From: Candidatus Solibacter usitatus
GTDB taxonomy: Bacteria > Acidobacteriota > Terriglobia > Bryobacterales > Bryobacteraceae
Assembly (NCBI GenBank): GCA_016185465.1
Contig: JACPNO010000060.1
Location: 1 to 34,461, forward strand
Length of the DNA: 34,461 bases
Reading direction: 5' to 3'
This document shows positions 8,302 through 16,665 of the stretch, piece by piece; the first letter of the stretch is position 1, and the number at the start of each line of letters is the position of its first letter. The translations under genes and the position numbers were made by a program. Under the pieces are notes generated by a model. It had not been told where the DNA came from. It ran no database searches and saw nothing but the letters and a program-made list of their open reading frames with translations.

Positions 8302-8787
8302 CTAGACCATGATCACCATCAGGTGCGCTCCCCAGCGATGCATGTTGCGTAGCAGCTTGCCGAAGGGGACGTCGTGCTCCAGATAAAGAATGTCGCGGAA
8401 GGCCACCACCTTCGACGGATGGTAGTAAAACATGAGCAGCGTGCCGGTGAACACTAGGGTGATGTAGACGTAGAACGTCATGCCGCCCATGCCCCAGGTG
8501 TAGTTGTACGCGACGGCGTCGCGATTGACTTTAGCGGGGTGCAGGTGCAGAAAGACGTTGCTCAGCACGCCGAGCGCGCGGCTGCGCGGCGTCTCATCGT
8601 GCTTGACGCGCAGAACGGATTTCCAGACATCCGTCTTTTCGGGCTGTTTGAGCGCTTTGACTTCCTCGATGGCGCGGTCGCGTACGACTTTGCTGCCTTC
8701 GACCAGCGCCGTCACTACGCTCTTGCCGCCGTTCGGCTTCCCAGGCCCTGCGCCGTTGGTTCCGTTGGTTCCGTTTCCGTCAGCCAT
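8302..8787 (-). CDS. Cytochrome b6-type subunit, N-terminal part, ended early by TAG
   Basis: Encodes 161 residues: a hydrophilic Gly/Asn-rich N-terminus (about 1-75), then helix A (YVYITLVFTGTLLMFYY) and helix B with the first haem ligand H150 (NMHRWGAH). It stops at a TAG that stands exactly where the family has a helix residue, two positions before the second helix B ligand H164. The ATG at 8787 is preferred because a GAGGA ribosome site lies just ahead, within the end of the Rieske gene; an upstream in-frame start at 8829 would run into Rieske. With the TAG read through, the protein would be 308 residues, a plausible length for a full b6-type subunit with this extension. It is interrupted as it stands. 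Confidence 0.82.
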   Translation of the reverse strand: MADGNGTNGTNGAGPGKPNGGKSVVTALVEGSKVVRDRAIEEVKALKQPEKTDVWKSVLRVKHDETPRSRALGVLSNVFLHLHPAKVNRDAVAYNYTWGMGGMTFYVYITLVFTGTLLMFYYHPSKVVAFRDILYLEHDVPFGKLLRNMHRWGAHLMVIMV

Positions 8788-8797
8788 GGTAGTTCCT

Positions 8798-9397
8798 CTA
8801 TCCGCGGACGATTGCCCCGGGGTCGCCAAACTGCGAGCGCTCGCCTTTTGGCCAGCGGTACAGCCGGCTCAGGTCGACTTCGATTTGTCCTTCGGGCGTG
8901 ATGTCGACATGCGCGCGGTCCATGGGGCGCGGGGCCGGCCCCTCGAAGTTGATGCCTTCCGGATCGTACCCGCTGCCGTGGCAGGGGCACTTGAATTTGT
9001 TTTCGCTGGATTTCCAATCGGGCGTGCAGCCAAGGTGAGTGCAAATCGCCGAGATCACAAAAATGCCTTCGGTGTTGCGCACTACCCAGATGCGATAGGC
9101 GTTTTGAAACTTGGTGTCGACGCCCAGACCGAAGTCGGAGGGATAGCCGATGGTGAAGCGGGTCTTGGGCTCATAGAGCGCGCGCGGAAAGAAGAACCGC
9201 AGGAACATCAGGAAATTGACGCCCAGGAATCCCAGCGTACCGGCCATCACAAAGCGGCGGCGCCGGGCGATCACTTTGGCTTCGTCGGCCTCATCGGGCT
9301 CGGTAAGAATGCGCTTGACTGCGTCGACGATTCCAGGCTTGGATTGTTTCTGCGGACCTTGCGGCCCCGCAGGAGTTTCAACGGTTGGATTTGCCAT
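8798..9397 (-). CDS. Rieske iron-sulfur protein of a bc-type complex
   Basis: A 199-residue protein with a cytoplasmic N-terminus, one transmembrane helix (about 50-70, after ARRRR) and a C-terminal Rieske domain. Both cluster boxes are intact: CTHLGC at 119-124 and CPCHGSGYD from 137. By family homology C119, H121, C137 and H140 bind the [2Fe-2S] cluster, and C124 and C139 form the disulfide. The domain moves electrons from quinol at the Qo site to the c-type haem protein. It is the first gene of the minus-strand operon, with a promoter candidate at 9491-9518. The stop is TAG and overlaps the ribosome site of the next gene. Confidence 0.95.
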   Translation of the reverse strand: MANPTVETPAGPQGPQKQSKPGIVDAVKRILTEPDEADEAKVIARRRRFVMAGTLGFLGVNFLMFLRFFFPRALYEPKTRFTIGYPSDFGLGVDTKFQNAYRIWVVRNTEGIFVISAICTHLGCTPDWKSSENKFKCPCHGSGYDPEGINFEGPAPRPMDRAHVDITPEGQIEVDLSRLYRWPKGERSQFGDPGAIVRG

Positions 9398-9490
9398 CTA
9401 ACGCCCCGCGACCGGCGTTGCCGGTCATGATTCCGTGCTTCTGGCGGACGCGCCCGAGCGAGCCTTGGGGGATTGAGCGGCAGACTCCGC

Positions 9491-9518
9491 TATATAGAGT
9501 ATTGAAAGCCCAGGTCAA
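9491..9518 (-). promoter_or_regulatory. Candidate sigma70-type promoter of the bc-complex operon
   Basis: On the minus strand TTGACC (9518-9513) is followed after 16 bases by TATATA (9496-9491). A start near 9484 would leave an untranslated leader of about 85 bases before the Rieske ATG. It is the only strong -35/-10 pair I see in the divergent region for this strand. It is predicted from sequence alone. Confidence 0.5.
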
Positions 9519-9682
9519 AGAATAAATCCACACCGCATTATGAAACTTGCAGCCAAACCCAGAGCCCGTCCGCGTACCCTCACACTTCGCTCGACGCCTT
9601 CCGGCATCTCACACTTTTGTTTGTCCGATAGAACAGTTTACACCCCAGTCAAGGAATTGCAAAGTGGGTCTCACGCAGAATG

Positions 9683-9758
9683 ACCGCTTCCTTCGGTCGC
9701 GGCTCTTCAACATCGATGCGATCGGTTCCGATTCGGAGCTGCGACCGCAGGAAGCGGT
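9683..9758. repeat. Dispersed palindromic repeat, family I, copy 1
   Basis: Two 23-base arms (9683-9705 and 9736-9758) pair with two mismatches around a 30-base centre. The arms carry ACCGCTTCCT and GGTCGC. A related structure with the same arm sequence lies at 24374-24458. This copy sits in the 427-base divergent intergenic region (9398-9824) between the bc and nuo operons, so it cannot be a simple terminator for either. The remainder of that region holds the two promoter candidates and nothing else I can identify. Confidence 0.7.
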
Positions 9759-9773
9759 TTTCTCTCGAATCAT

Positions 9774-9800
9774 TTGACTCTCCCCCGCCCCTGTGTTAAT
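9774..9800 (+). promoter_or_regulatory. Weak candidate promoter of the nuo operon
   Basis: TTGACT (9774-9779) lies 15 bases before GTTAAT (9795-9800), about 25 bases ahead of the nuoC ATG. The spacing is short and the -10 is only a partial match, so this is a weak prediction. It lies directly after the palindromic repeat. Confidence 0.3.
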
Positions 9801-9824
9801 CGTAGTGATCTTCCTGATTTCAGC

Positions 9825-10454
9825 ATGGCTGACGAGCAAAAACCCGAGGGTCCGGTTCCGTCTGCGCCTGAAGGACAGGGAACGCCTCCGGCTGCTCCCC
9901 CCAAGCCTGCGGCAGCCGCGCATGCGCCTCCCAAACCGCCGCCTGAAATGGCCGCTACAGCGTGGGAGGGCGATCTGCCCAACCAGATTCGCGAGCGCTT
10001 CGGAGATCAGGTCAGCGCCTGCTCCACATACCTCGGCCAGAATTTCGTAGCGGTCAAAGCGGATGCCGCCGTCCCGCTGATCGAATTTCTCAAACTGGAA
10101 GCCGACTTCGACTATCTGGTGGATGTCACCGCCGTCGATTACCCCAAGCGGGCCGAGCGCTTTGACCTGTTCTATCTCCTTTATAGCTTCGCGCGCAACG
10201 AGCGCCTGCGCGTCAAGACCATGATCGCCGACGGCGCTAAACCGGCCACTGCCGTGAGCGTGCATGCCGGCGCCAACTGGCTTGAGCGTGAAGTATTCGA
10301 TATGTTCGGCATTCAATTCGAAGGCCATCCCGATATGCGCCGCATTCTAATGCCAGAGGAATGGGAAGGATTTCCGCTGCGCAAGGATTACGGCATTCTG
10401 AAACAGGATGATCGCTGGGTGAGGGAAAATTTGGGCATCGAGAGCGGGCAATAA
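9825..10454 (+). CDS. nuoC: NADH-quinone oxidoreductase subunit C
   Basis: A 209-residue NuoC (30 kDa subunit) of the peripheral arm of complex I. The family signature is near the C-terminus: [20 protein letters not shown] followed by GFPLRKDY. An N-terminal extension of about 45 residues rich in Pro, Ala and Lys precedes the conserved domain and looks disordered. The ATG at 9825 is preferred over an upstream TTG at 9774 because the extra residues have no family counterpart. The ribosome site is weak. It is the first gene of the operon; no nuoA or nuoB stands before it. NuoC and NuoD form the quinone-site side of the hydrophilic arm. Confidence 0.94.
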   Translation: MADEQKPEGPVPSAPEGQGTPPAAPPKPAAAAHAPPKPPPEMAATAWEGDLPNQIRERFGDQVSACSTYLGQNFVAVKADAAVPLIEFLKLEADFDYLVDVTAVDYPKRAERFDLFYLLYSFARNERLRVKTMIADGAKPATAVSVHAGANWLEREVFDMFGIQFEGHPDMRRILMPEEWEGFPLRKDYGILKQDDRWVRENLGIESGQ

Positions 10455-10460
10455 CCGGCT

Positions 10461-11573
10461 ATGGCGGAAACCACTTTTCTAGATTCCACCGAACTGGTGC
10501 TCAACATGGGGCCGCAGCACCCCTCCACGCACGGCGTGTTGCGCGTGATCCTCAAGCTCGATGGCGAAAAGGTGAACGGCACCGAGTGCGTGATCGGCTA
10601 CCTGCATCGCGGCGTGGAAAAGATCGGCGAAAACCGCACCTACCAGCAGTTCGCGCCTTATGTCGACCGCATGGATTACGTGGCCGCGGTTTCGAATGGA
10701 CTCGGCTATTGTCTGGCGGTCGAAAAGCTGCTGAACGTCGAAGCGCCGCCGCGGGCGCAAGTTGCTCGCGTGATTCTCACGGAGCTGAACCGTATTGCGA
10801 GCCACCTGCTGTGGCTGGGCACGCACGCTTTGGATATCGGCGCCATCACGCCGGTGTTTTATTGCTTCCGCGAGCGCGAGGAAGTGCTCAAGATTTTCGA
10901 AAATTATTGTGGCGCGCGGCTCACCACGCACGCCTTCCGCATCGGCGGGCTGCTGTATGAGTTGTACGACGGCTTCGAGCAGGAGGTGAAAACCTTCTGC
11001 GACATGTTCATCCCCAAAGTGGATGAGTACGAGGAACTGCTCACCAACAACCGCATCTGGGTCAACCGCCTGAAAGGCGTGGGGCTGCTGTCGGCGGAGG
11101 AGTGCAAGGAATACGGCGTCACCGGCCCGGTGCTGCGGGCGGCCGGCGTGAAATGGGATTTGCGCAAAGCCCAACCTTATTCCGGCTACGAGCAATACGA
11201 TTTCGAAATCCCCACGCGCACCAATGGCGACACCTACGACCGGTACATGGTGCGCATGGAGGAAATGCGGCAATCGATCCGCATCATTCGCCAGGCGGTG
11301 GATAAGATTCCTACCGGCCCGATCATGGGCAAGGTGGGAAAAGTAGTTAAACCTCCAGTCGGGGAGGCCTACGTTTCGATTGAAGCTCCCAAAGGCGAGC
11401 TGGGCTATTTCATCGTTAGCGACAACTCGACGCAGCCTTACCGGGTGCGCGTTCGCCCGCCTTCTTTCGTCAACCTGCAGGCGCTGGACCGCATGGTGCG
11501 CGGCGGCCTGGTGGCGGATGTGGTGGCGATCATCGGGACTCTCGATATCGTACTGGGCGAAGTGGATCGATAA
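10461..11573 (+). CDS. nuoD: NADH-quinone oxidoreductase subunit D
   Basis: A 370-residue NuoD (49 kDa subunit), related to the large subunit of [NiFe] hydrogenases. The conserved N-terminal loop [12 protein letters not shown] lines the quinone pocket, followed by [17 protein letters not shown], the [20 protein letters not shown] block and the C-terminal [11 protein letters not shown] and DIVLGEVDR. The protein appears complete. It lies six bases after nuoC, so the two are co-translated; in some bacteria they are fused. Confidence 0.97.
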   Translation: MAETTFLDSTELVLNMGPQHPSTHGVLRVILKLDGEKVNGTECVIGYLHRGVEKIGENRTYQQFAPYVDRMDYVAAVSNGLGYCLAVEKLLNVEAPPRAQVARVILTELNRIASHLLWLGTHALDIGAITPVFYCFREREEVLKIFENYCGARLTTHAFRIGGLLYELYDGFEQEVKTFCDMFIPKVDEYEELLTNNRIWVNRLKGVGLLSAEECKEYGVTGPVLRAAGVKWDLRKAQPYSGYEQYDFEIPTRTNGDTYDRYMVRMEEMRQSIRIIRQAVDKIPTGPIMGKVGKVVKPPVGEAYVSIEAPKGELGYFIVSDNSTQPYRVRVRPPSFVNLQALDRMVRGGLVADVVAIIGTLDIVLGEVDR

Positions 11574-11580
11574 TCAATCT

Positions 11581-12036
11581 ATGGGCAAGCTATTCAGAAC
11601 CGTCTTCCTGGTCGATCTGCTGCAAGGTCTCTGGGTGACGTTTCGCAATCAAAATCCGAAATTTATTTATACCGAGCAGTATCCTGCCGAGCGGCCGAAA
11701 GTTGCCGAGCGCTATCGCGGCGCGCCGCGGCTGAATATCAAGCCCGATAACGGCGAGACTCTTTGCATCGCCTGCAATCTGTGCGCGCTGGCGTGCCCGG
11801 AAACGCTGATCGTCGTCGGCAGCGAGCGCAACGAGGCCACCCGCCGCAAGGAACTTACGGAATTCACCTACGACACTTCGCGCTGCATGTTCTGCGGGCT
11901 ATGCGAAGACGCCTGCCCGGTGGACGCGCTCGAACTCACGCAAGATTTCGAAATGGCCAGCTACACCCGCGAGGGCGCCATCTGGGACCGGCAAATGCTG
12001 GAGGAGGGCCCGAAGCCCACGCAGTACCGAAACTGA
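11581..12036 (+). CDS. nuoI: NADH-quinone oxidoreductase subunit I
   Basis: A 151-residue ferredoxin-like subunit with two [4Fe-4S] motifs, CIACNLCALACPE and CMFCGLCEDACPV, which hold clusters N6a and N6b and pass electrons towards NuoB. The amphipathic N-terminus (LFRTVFLVDLLQGLWVTF) is typical of the membrane-touching helix. The ATG at 11581 follows nuoD by seven bases. An upstream in-frame start inside nuoD is rejected because those residues have no NuoI counterpart. nuoI directly after nuoD, with nuoH moved to the end, is not the usual order. Confidence 0.95.
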   Translation: MGKLFRTVFLVDLLQGLWVTFRNQNPKFIYTEQYPAERPKVAERYRGAPRLNIKPDNGETLCIACNLCALACPETLIVVGSERNEATRRKELTEFTYDTSRCMFCGLCEDACPVDALELTQDFEMASYTREGAIWDRQMLEEGPKPTQYRN

Positions 12037-12038
12037 TC

Positions 12039-12542
<504 letters not shown>

Positions 12543-12544
12543 CG

Positions 12545-12853
12545 ATGGGACCGATTACCACCGCCCACTACCTGGCTTTAAGCGCGGCGCTGCTGTTGAT
12601 CGGCACCGTAGGCGTGCTCACCCGCCGCAACATCGTCGTGATTCTGATGTCGATCGAGCTGATTCTGAATGCGGTGAACATCAACCTCATTGCCTTTTCG
12701 GCGCATCTGCATCAGGTGAACGGTCAGATTTTCGCCATCTTTGTGATTACCGACGCCGTGGCCGAAGCGGCGGTGGGCCTGGGCATTCTGATTGCCCTGT
12801 TCCGCAACAAGGAAACCGTGCTGGCGGACGAGGTGAATTTACTCAAGTGGTGA
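12545..12853 (+). CDS. nuoK: NADH-quinone oxidoreductase subunit K
   Basis: A 102-residue membrane subunit with three hydrophobic helices (NuoK/ND4L). The conserved acidic residues are in place: Glu in [14 protein letters not shown] and Glu in [11 protein letters not shown], both part of the central proton path. The ATG at 12545 has a GAGGA ribosome site just upstream in the end of nuoJ. An in-frame TTG six bases earlier is less likely. Confidence 0.95.
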   Translation: MGPITTAHYLALSAALLLIGTVGVLTRRNIVVILMSIELILNAVNINLIAFSAHLHQVNGQIFAIFVITDAVAEAAVGLGILIALFRNKETVLADEVNLLKW

Positions 12854-12863
12854 TGCAACCGGC

Positions 12864-15092
12864 ATGAACTTTCTCGATTCCATCTGGATGATCCCGCTGT
12901 TCCCGCTGGCCGGCGCAGCCATCATGCTGCTGTGGGGCAGCAAGCTCGATCCGCAGCCGGCATCCGAAGTGGCGGAAGCGCCGGGACTCGAACATACCCA
13001 TGACGATCACGGTCATTCGCATTCTCATGATCACGGCCATTCGCACTCGCACGGTGACGATCATGGGCACTCGCATGACCACGGCCACGGTCATTCGCAC
13101 GGCGGCGGCGGCCTGAAGAAGCTGATCAGCCTGATTTGCCCGGGCCTCATTCTGCTGTCCTTTATTTTTTCCGTGGGCGCGGTCTATCAACTGGCGCAGA
13201 AAACCGAGCGTATCCACGAGGTGATCCAATTCACCTGGCTGGCCGGGCTGCCCTTCCACATGCAGGATGGCCGCATGGCCACGTTCAGCGCCGATTGGGG
13301 ATTTCTGCTGGATCCGCTGAGTTCGGTGATGATCCTGGTGATCACCGGCGTTGGATTTCTGATCCACGTCTACTCGACCGGCTACATGGCGCACGACGGC
13401 GGCTATTACCGCTTCTTCGGCTACTTGAACCTGTTCGTCTTCTTCATGCTGATGCTGGTGCTGGCGAATAATTACGCGCTGCTGTTCGTCGGCTGGGAAG
13501 GCGTGGGTTTGTGCAGCTACCTGCTGATTGGTTTTTATTTCCATAAAAAATCGGCGGGCGACGCAGGCAAGAAAGCTTTCATCGTGAATCGCGTGGGCGA
13601 TGCCGGGTTCATCCTTGGGATGCTGCTCATGCTGAGCGTAATCGGCACGGTGCGGTTCGTGAACGTCAACCAGGCGTTTCGCAGCGGAGCTTTCCAACCG
13701 GAGACCATCGGCTTTGGCGTGCTCAGCACCATGGCCCTGCTGCTGTTCATCGGCGCGACTGGAAAATCCGCGCAGTTCCCGTTGTACGTTTGGCTGCCGG
13801 ATGCCATGGAGGGCCCCACGCCGGTGTCGGCGCTGATCCACGCAGCGACCATGGTGACCGCTGGCGTGTACATGGTGGCGCGGTCGAACGCGCTATTCCA
13901 ATTAACGCCGCAGACATCGCATATCGTGGCCGCGGTGGGCGCATTCACGGCGATCTTTGCGGCCTCGATCGGCTTGGTTCAAAACGATATCAAGCGCGTG
14001 CTGGCTTACTCGACGGTGAGTCAACTGGGCTACATGTTTCTGGCCCTGGGCGTGGGCGCGTATTGGGTGGCGGTGTTCCATCTTTTCACCCACGCGTTTT
14101 TCAAAGCGCTGCTCTTCCTCGGCTCAGGCTCGGTAATTCACGCGATGTCCGGGGAGCAGGACATGCGCTACATGGGCGCCTTGAAAGACAAGATTCCCAT
14201 CACACACTGGACGATGTTCATCGGCTCGCTGGCGATCGCCGGTATTCCGGGCCTGGCGGGATTTTTCTCCAAGGACGAAATCCTCTGGCAGACCTATAGT
14301 TCACCCGGCGGGTCGACGGCGCTGTATGTCGTGGGCCTGGCGACGGCCGGCATGACTGCGTTCTACATGTGGCGGCTGATGAACATGACGTTCTACGGCA
14401 AATCGCGCGTGAAGCCGGAAGTGGCTTCACACATTCACGAATCGCCGGCCAGCATGACCGGGCCGCTGGCCATTCTGGCGCTGGGCAGTATCGTCGTCGG
14501 CTGGCTGGGCACGCCGAAGATTTGGTCGCTGCCGGAAGTTTTCCGGACATTTGAAACCTGGCTCGAGCCCGTGTTCGCGACTGGCGCAGCCGAAGCTCAC
14601 GCCGCCGCCGAAGGCGCGCACCACGACACCAGCATGGAATGGATTCTGATGGGCGTGTCGGTAGCCGTTGCGCTGATAGGCATCGGCATTGCCCGGCGCT
14701 TCTATCACCAACGCCCCGAGATTGCGGATTCGCTCGAGCGATCCTTCAAGCCGCTGCACACCGTGTTTCTGAACAAATGGTACGTGGATGAAATCTACGA
14801 TTTCCTGTTCGTCAACGGCGCAGCCAAAGGCGGCGGCAGAGTGCTGGGCGTTTTCGACCGCAACGTGGTGGATGGCGGCGTGAATGGCGCCGGCTGGCTG
14901 ACGCGTTTCTCGTCGACCGTCTCGATGTGGTGGGACAAGTGGATCATCGATGGCACGGTGCGCCTGGTTTCACTGCTGGTGAAAGTCGCCTCCTACCCTG
15001 TGCGCGTTGTGCAAACCGGCAGCGTGCAGGCCTACGCATTGTTCGTAGTGGTGGGGGCGCTCGCGTTCCTGGGTTATTACATCGCGCGGTGA
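12864..15092 (+). CDS. nuoL: NADH-quinone oxidoreductase subunit L with His-rich insert
   Basis: A 742-residue antiporter-like subunit, longer than the E. coli protein (about 613). The core is canonical: LLFVGWEGVGLCSYLLIGF with the conserved Glu, KAFIVNRVGDAGF, and the lysine helix with PLYVWLPDAMEGPTPVSALIHAATMV. The C-terminal part has the long lateral helix and final anchor. Between helices 1 and 2, residues 44-79 hold 17 histidines in 36 residues, encoded by a 24-base tandem repeat, followed by four Gly. I know no function for such an insert in NuoL; metal binding is a guess from composition. The rest of the gene looks intact. Confidence 0.96.
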   Translation: MNFLDSIWMIPLFPLAGAAIMLLWGSKLDPQPASEVAEAPGLEHTHDDHGHSHSHDHGHSHSHGDDHGHSHDHGHGHSHGGGGLKKLISLICPGLILLSFIFSVGAVYQLAQKTERIHEVIQFTWLAGLPFHMQDGRMATFSADWGFLLDPLSSVMILVITGVGFLIHVYSTGYMAHDGGYYRFFGYLNLFVFFMLMLVLANNYALLFVGWEGVGLCSYLLIGFYFHKKSAGDAGKKAFIVNRVGDAGFILGMLLMLSVIGTVRFVNVNQAFRSGAFQPETIGFGVLSTMALLLFIGATGKSAQFPLYVWLPDAMEGPTPVSALIHAATMVTAGVYMVARSNALFQLTPQTSHIVAAVGAFTAIFAASIGLVQNDIKRVLAYSTVSQLGYMFLALGVGAYWVAVFHLFTHAFFKALLFLGSGSVIHAMSGEQDMRYMGALKDKIPITHWTMFIGSLAIAGIPGLAGFFSKDEILWQTYSSPGGSTALYVVGLATAGMTAFYMWRLMNMTFYGKSRVKPEVASHIHESPASMTGPLAILALGSIVVGWLGTPKIWSLPEVFRTFETWLEPVFATGAAEAHAAAEGAHHDTSMEWILMGVSVAVALIGIGIARRFYHQRPEIADSLERSFKPLHTVFLNKWYVDEIYDFLFVNGAAKGGGRVLGVFDRNVVDGGVNGAGWLTRFSSTVSMWWDKWIIDGTVRLVSLLVKVASYPVRVVQTGSVQAYALFVVVGALAFLGYYIAR
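13005..13100 (+). repeat. 24-bp tandem repeat encoding His-rich insert in nuoL
   Basis: Four 24-base units (13005-13028, 13029-13052, 13053-13076, 13077-13100) encode DHGHSHSH, DHGHSHSH, GDDHGHSH and DHGHGHSH. Units differ mainly at third positions, so the amino acid pattern is kept better than the DNA. The repeat lies wholly within nuoL and in frame. Confidence 0.9.
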
Positions 15093-15096
15093 ACAT

Positions 15097-16665
15097 ATGG
15101 ACCAGAATTTACTGAGCATCGTTTTGTTCGCCCCGCTAGCCAGCCTGGCCGTGCTGCTGCTGATTCCGTCGTCCAATAAAACACTCATCAAGGTTTGGGC
15201 TAATCTGTCGAGCTTCGCCGGTTTCATGATTTCGCTTCCGCTGGCTGCGCGCTTCGACAAGAACGCTCCGGGCTTTCAAATGGTCGAGCGCATCGACTGG
15301 ATCCCTGCGCTGGGTGTGAAATACCTGATCGGCATCGATGGCATCAGCCTGCTGTTGGTGATGCTCACGACCGTCGTCGGATTTCTGGCGATTCTCTCCT
15401 CGTGGAACGCCATCGACGAGCGGGTGAAGGAATACTACGCCATGTTCCTGCTGTTGCAGACGGGCATGATTGGCGTATTCATCTCCCTCGATTTTTTCCT
15501 ATTCTACGTTTTCTGGGAGCTGGTGCTGGTGCCGATGTACTTCATCATCGGCGTGTGGGGCGGCCCGCGGAAGCTCTACGCCGCGATCAAATTTTTCCTG
15601 TATACACTCGCCGGCTCGGTGCTGATGCTGCTCGGCATTCTGACGCTGTACTTCCAGTACCATCGCCAGTTCGGAGCATACACTTTCGAAATCGCCGAGT
15701 TGATGAAGCTCGACTTGCCGCTGGGTCTGCAGCAATGGGTATTCTGGGCGTTCTTCCTGGGCTTCGCCATTAAAGTACCGATGTTCCCGTTTCACACCTG
15801 GCTGCCGGACGCGCACGTGGAAGCTCCCACGGCGGGCTCGGTAATCCTGGCCAGCGTACTGCTGAAAATGGGCACGTACGGGTTCATCCGGTTCTCGCTG
15901 CCGCTGGTTCCCAAGGCGTCGGTGAACGTGACCATCGTGCAGATTCTGGCTGTGCTGTCGATTGTGGGAATTATTTACGGTGCCCTGGTAAGCCTGATGC
16001 AGCAGGATTGGAAAAAGCTGATCGCCTATTCGTCGGTTAGCCATCTGGGCTTTTGCACGCTGGGGATTTTCGCCATGAATCCCAATGGCATCGCCGGCAG
16101 CATCATCCAGCAGATCAACCACGGCATTTCGACCGGCATGCTCTTCCTGATTATTGGCGTGGTGTACGAACGCCGCCACACGCGCGAGATTGCGGAATAC
16201 GGCGGCCTGGCGCATGTCATGCCAAAATATGCCATCGTCTTTGCGATCGCGATGCTGAGCTCGGCCGGATTGCCGCTGCTCAACGGATTCGTCGGCGAGT
16301 TCACCATTCTGCAGGGAGCTTTCGAAGCCAATCGCGCGTGGGCGGCTTTCGCGGTAGCGGGCGTCATCCTGGGCGCGGCGTATCTGCTGTGGCTCTACCA
16401 GCGCACTATGCTGGGGCAAATCACCAAATCCGCCAACCTGCATCTGCCTGATTTAAGCCTGCGCGAGATGGCCGTGTTTCTGCCGCTGATTGCCTGGGCG
16501 ATTTGGATTGGAGTCTATCCGAAGCCCTATTTCGATTTGTTGGAAAAACCGGTAGCGCAAATCGTAGAGCGCGTACGGCCCGGATATTACCAGGGCGGCG
16601 CGGCCATTAACGCGGGTACAGCGCGGCCGGCCAGCACGGCGGCTACGGCGGCGGGGGCACAATAA
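15097..16665 (+). CDS. nuoM: NADH-quinone oxidoreductase subunit M
   Basis: A 522-residue antiporter-like subunit with about 14 hydrophobic helices. Conserved parts: FYVFWELVLVPMYFIIG with the essential Glu, FAIKVPMFPFHTWLPDAHVEAPTAGSVILA (Lys and the HTWLPDAH loop) and SVSHLGFCTLGIF. An Ala/Thr-rich C-terminal tail follows the last helix. The ATG lies four bases after the nuoL stop, and its stop shares one base with the nuoN start. Confidence 0.97.
   Translation: MDQNLLSIVLFAPLASLAVLLLIPSSNKTLIKVWANLSSFAGFMISLPLAARFDKNAPGFQMVERIDWIPALGVKYLIGIDGISLLLVMLTTVVGFLAILSSWNAIDERVKEYYAMFLLLQTGMIGVFISLDFFLFYVFWELVLVPMYFIIGVWGGPRKLYAAIKFFLYTLAGSVLMLLGILTLYFQYHRQFGAYTFEIAELMKLDLPLGLQQWVFWAFFLGFAIKVPMFPFHTWLPDAHVEAPTAGSVILASVLLKMGTYGFIRFSLPLVPKASVNVTIVQILAVLSIVGIIYGALVSLMQQDWKKLIAYSSVSHLGFCTLGIFAMNPNGIAGSIIQQINHGISTGMLFLIIGVVYERRHTREIAEYGGLAHVMPKYAIVFAIAMLSSAGLPLLNGFVGEFTILQGAFEANRAWAAFAVAGVILGAAYLLWLYQRTMLGQITKSANLHLPDLSLREMAVFLPLIAWAIWIGVYPKPYFDLLEKPVAQIVERVRPGYYQGGAAINAGTARPASTAATAAGAQ

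Noticed and set aside
8302-8304. TAG as a sense codon across this genome
   Set aside because: TAG ends several apparently normal genes here (Rieske, octahaem cytochrome, nuoN, nuoH, HAD phosphatase, korA, the left ADOP permease), so general reassignment does not fit; only local readthrough stays possible.
13005-13100. Tandem 24-bp repeats as a CRISPR array
   Set aside because: The units are contiguous without spacers and encode an in-frame His-rich segment of nuoL.
12843-13841. 332-residue antisense frame opposite nuoL
   Set aside because: Composition is only the complement of the His-rich repeat and membrane helices; nuoL is unmistakable on the other strand.
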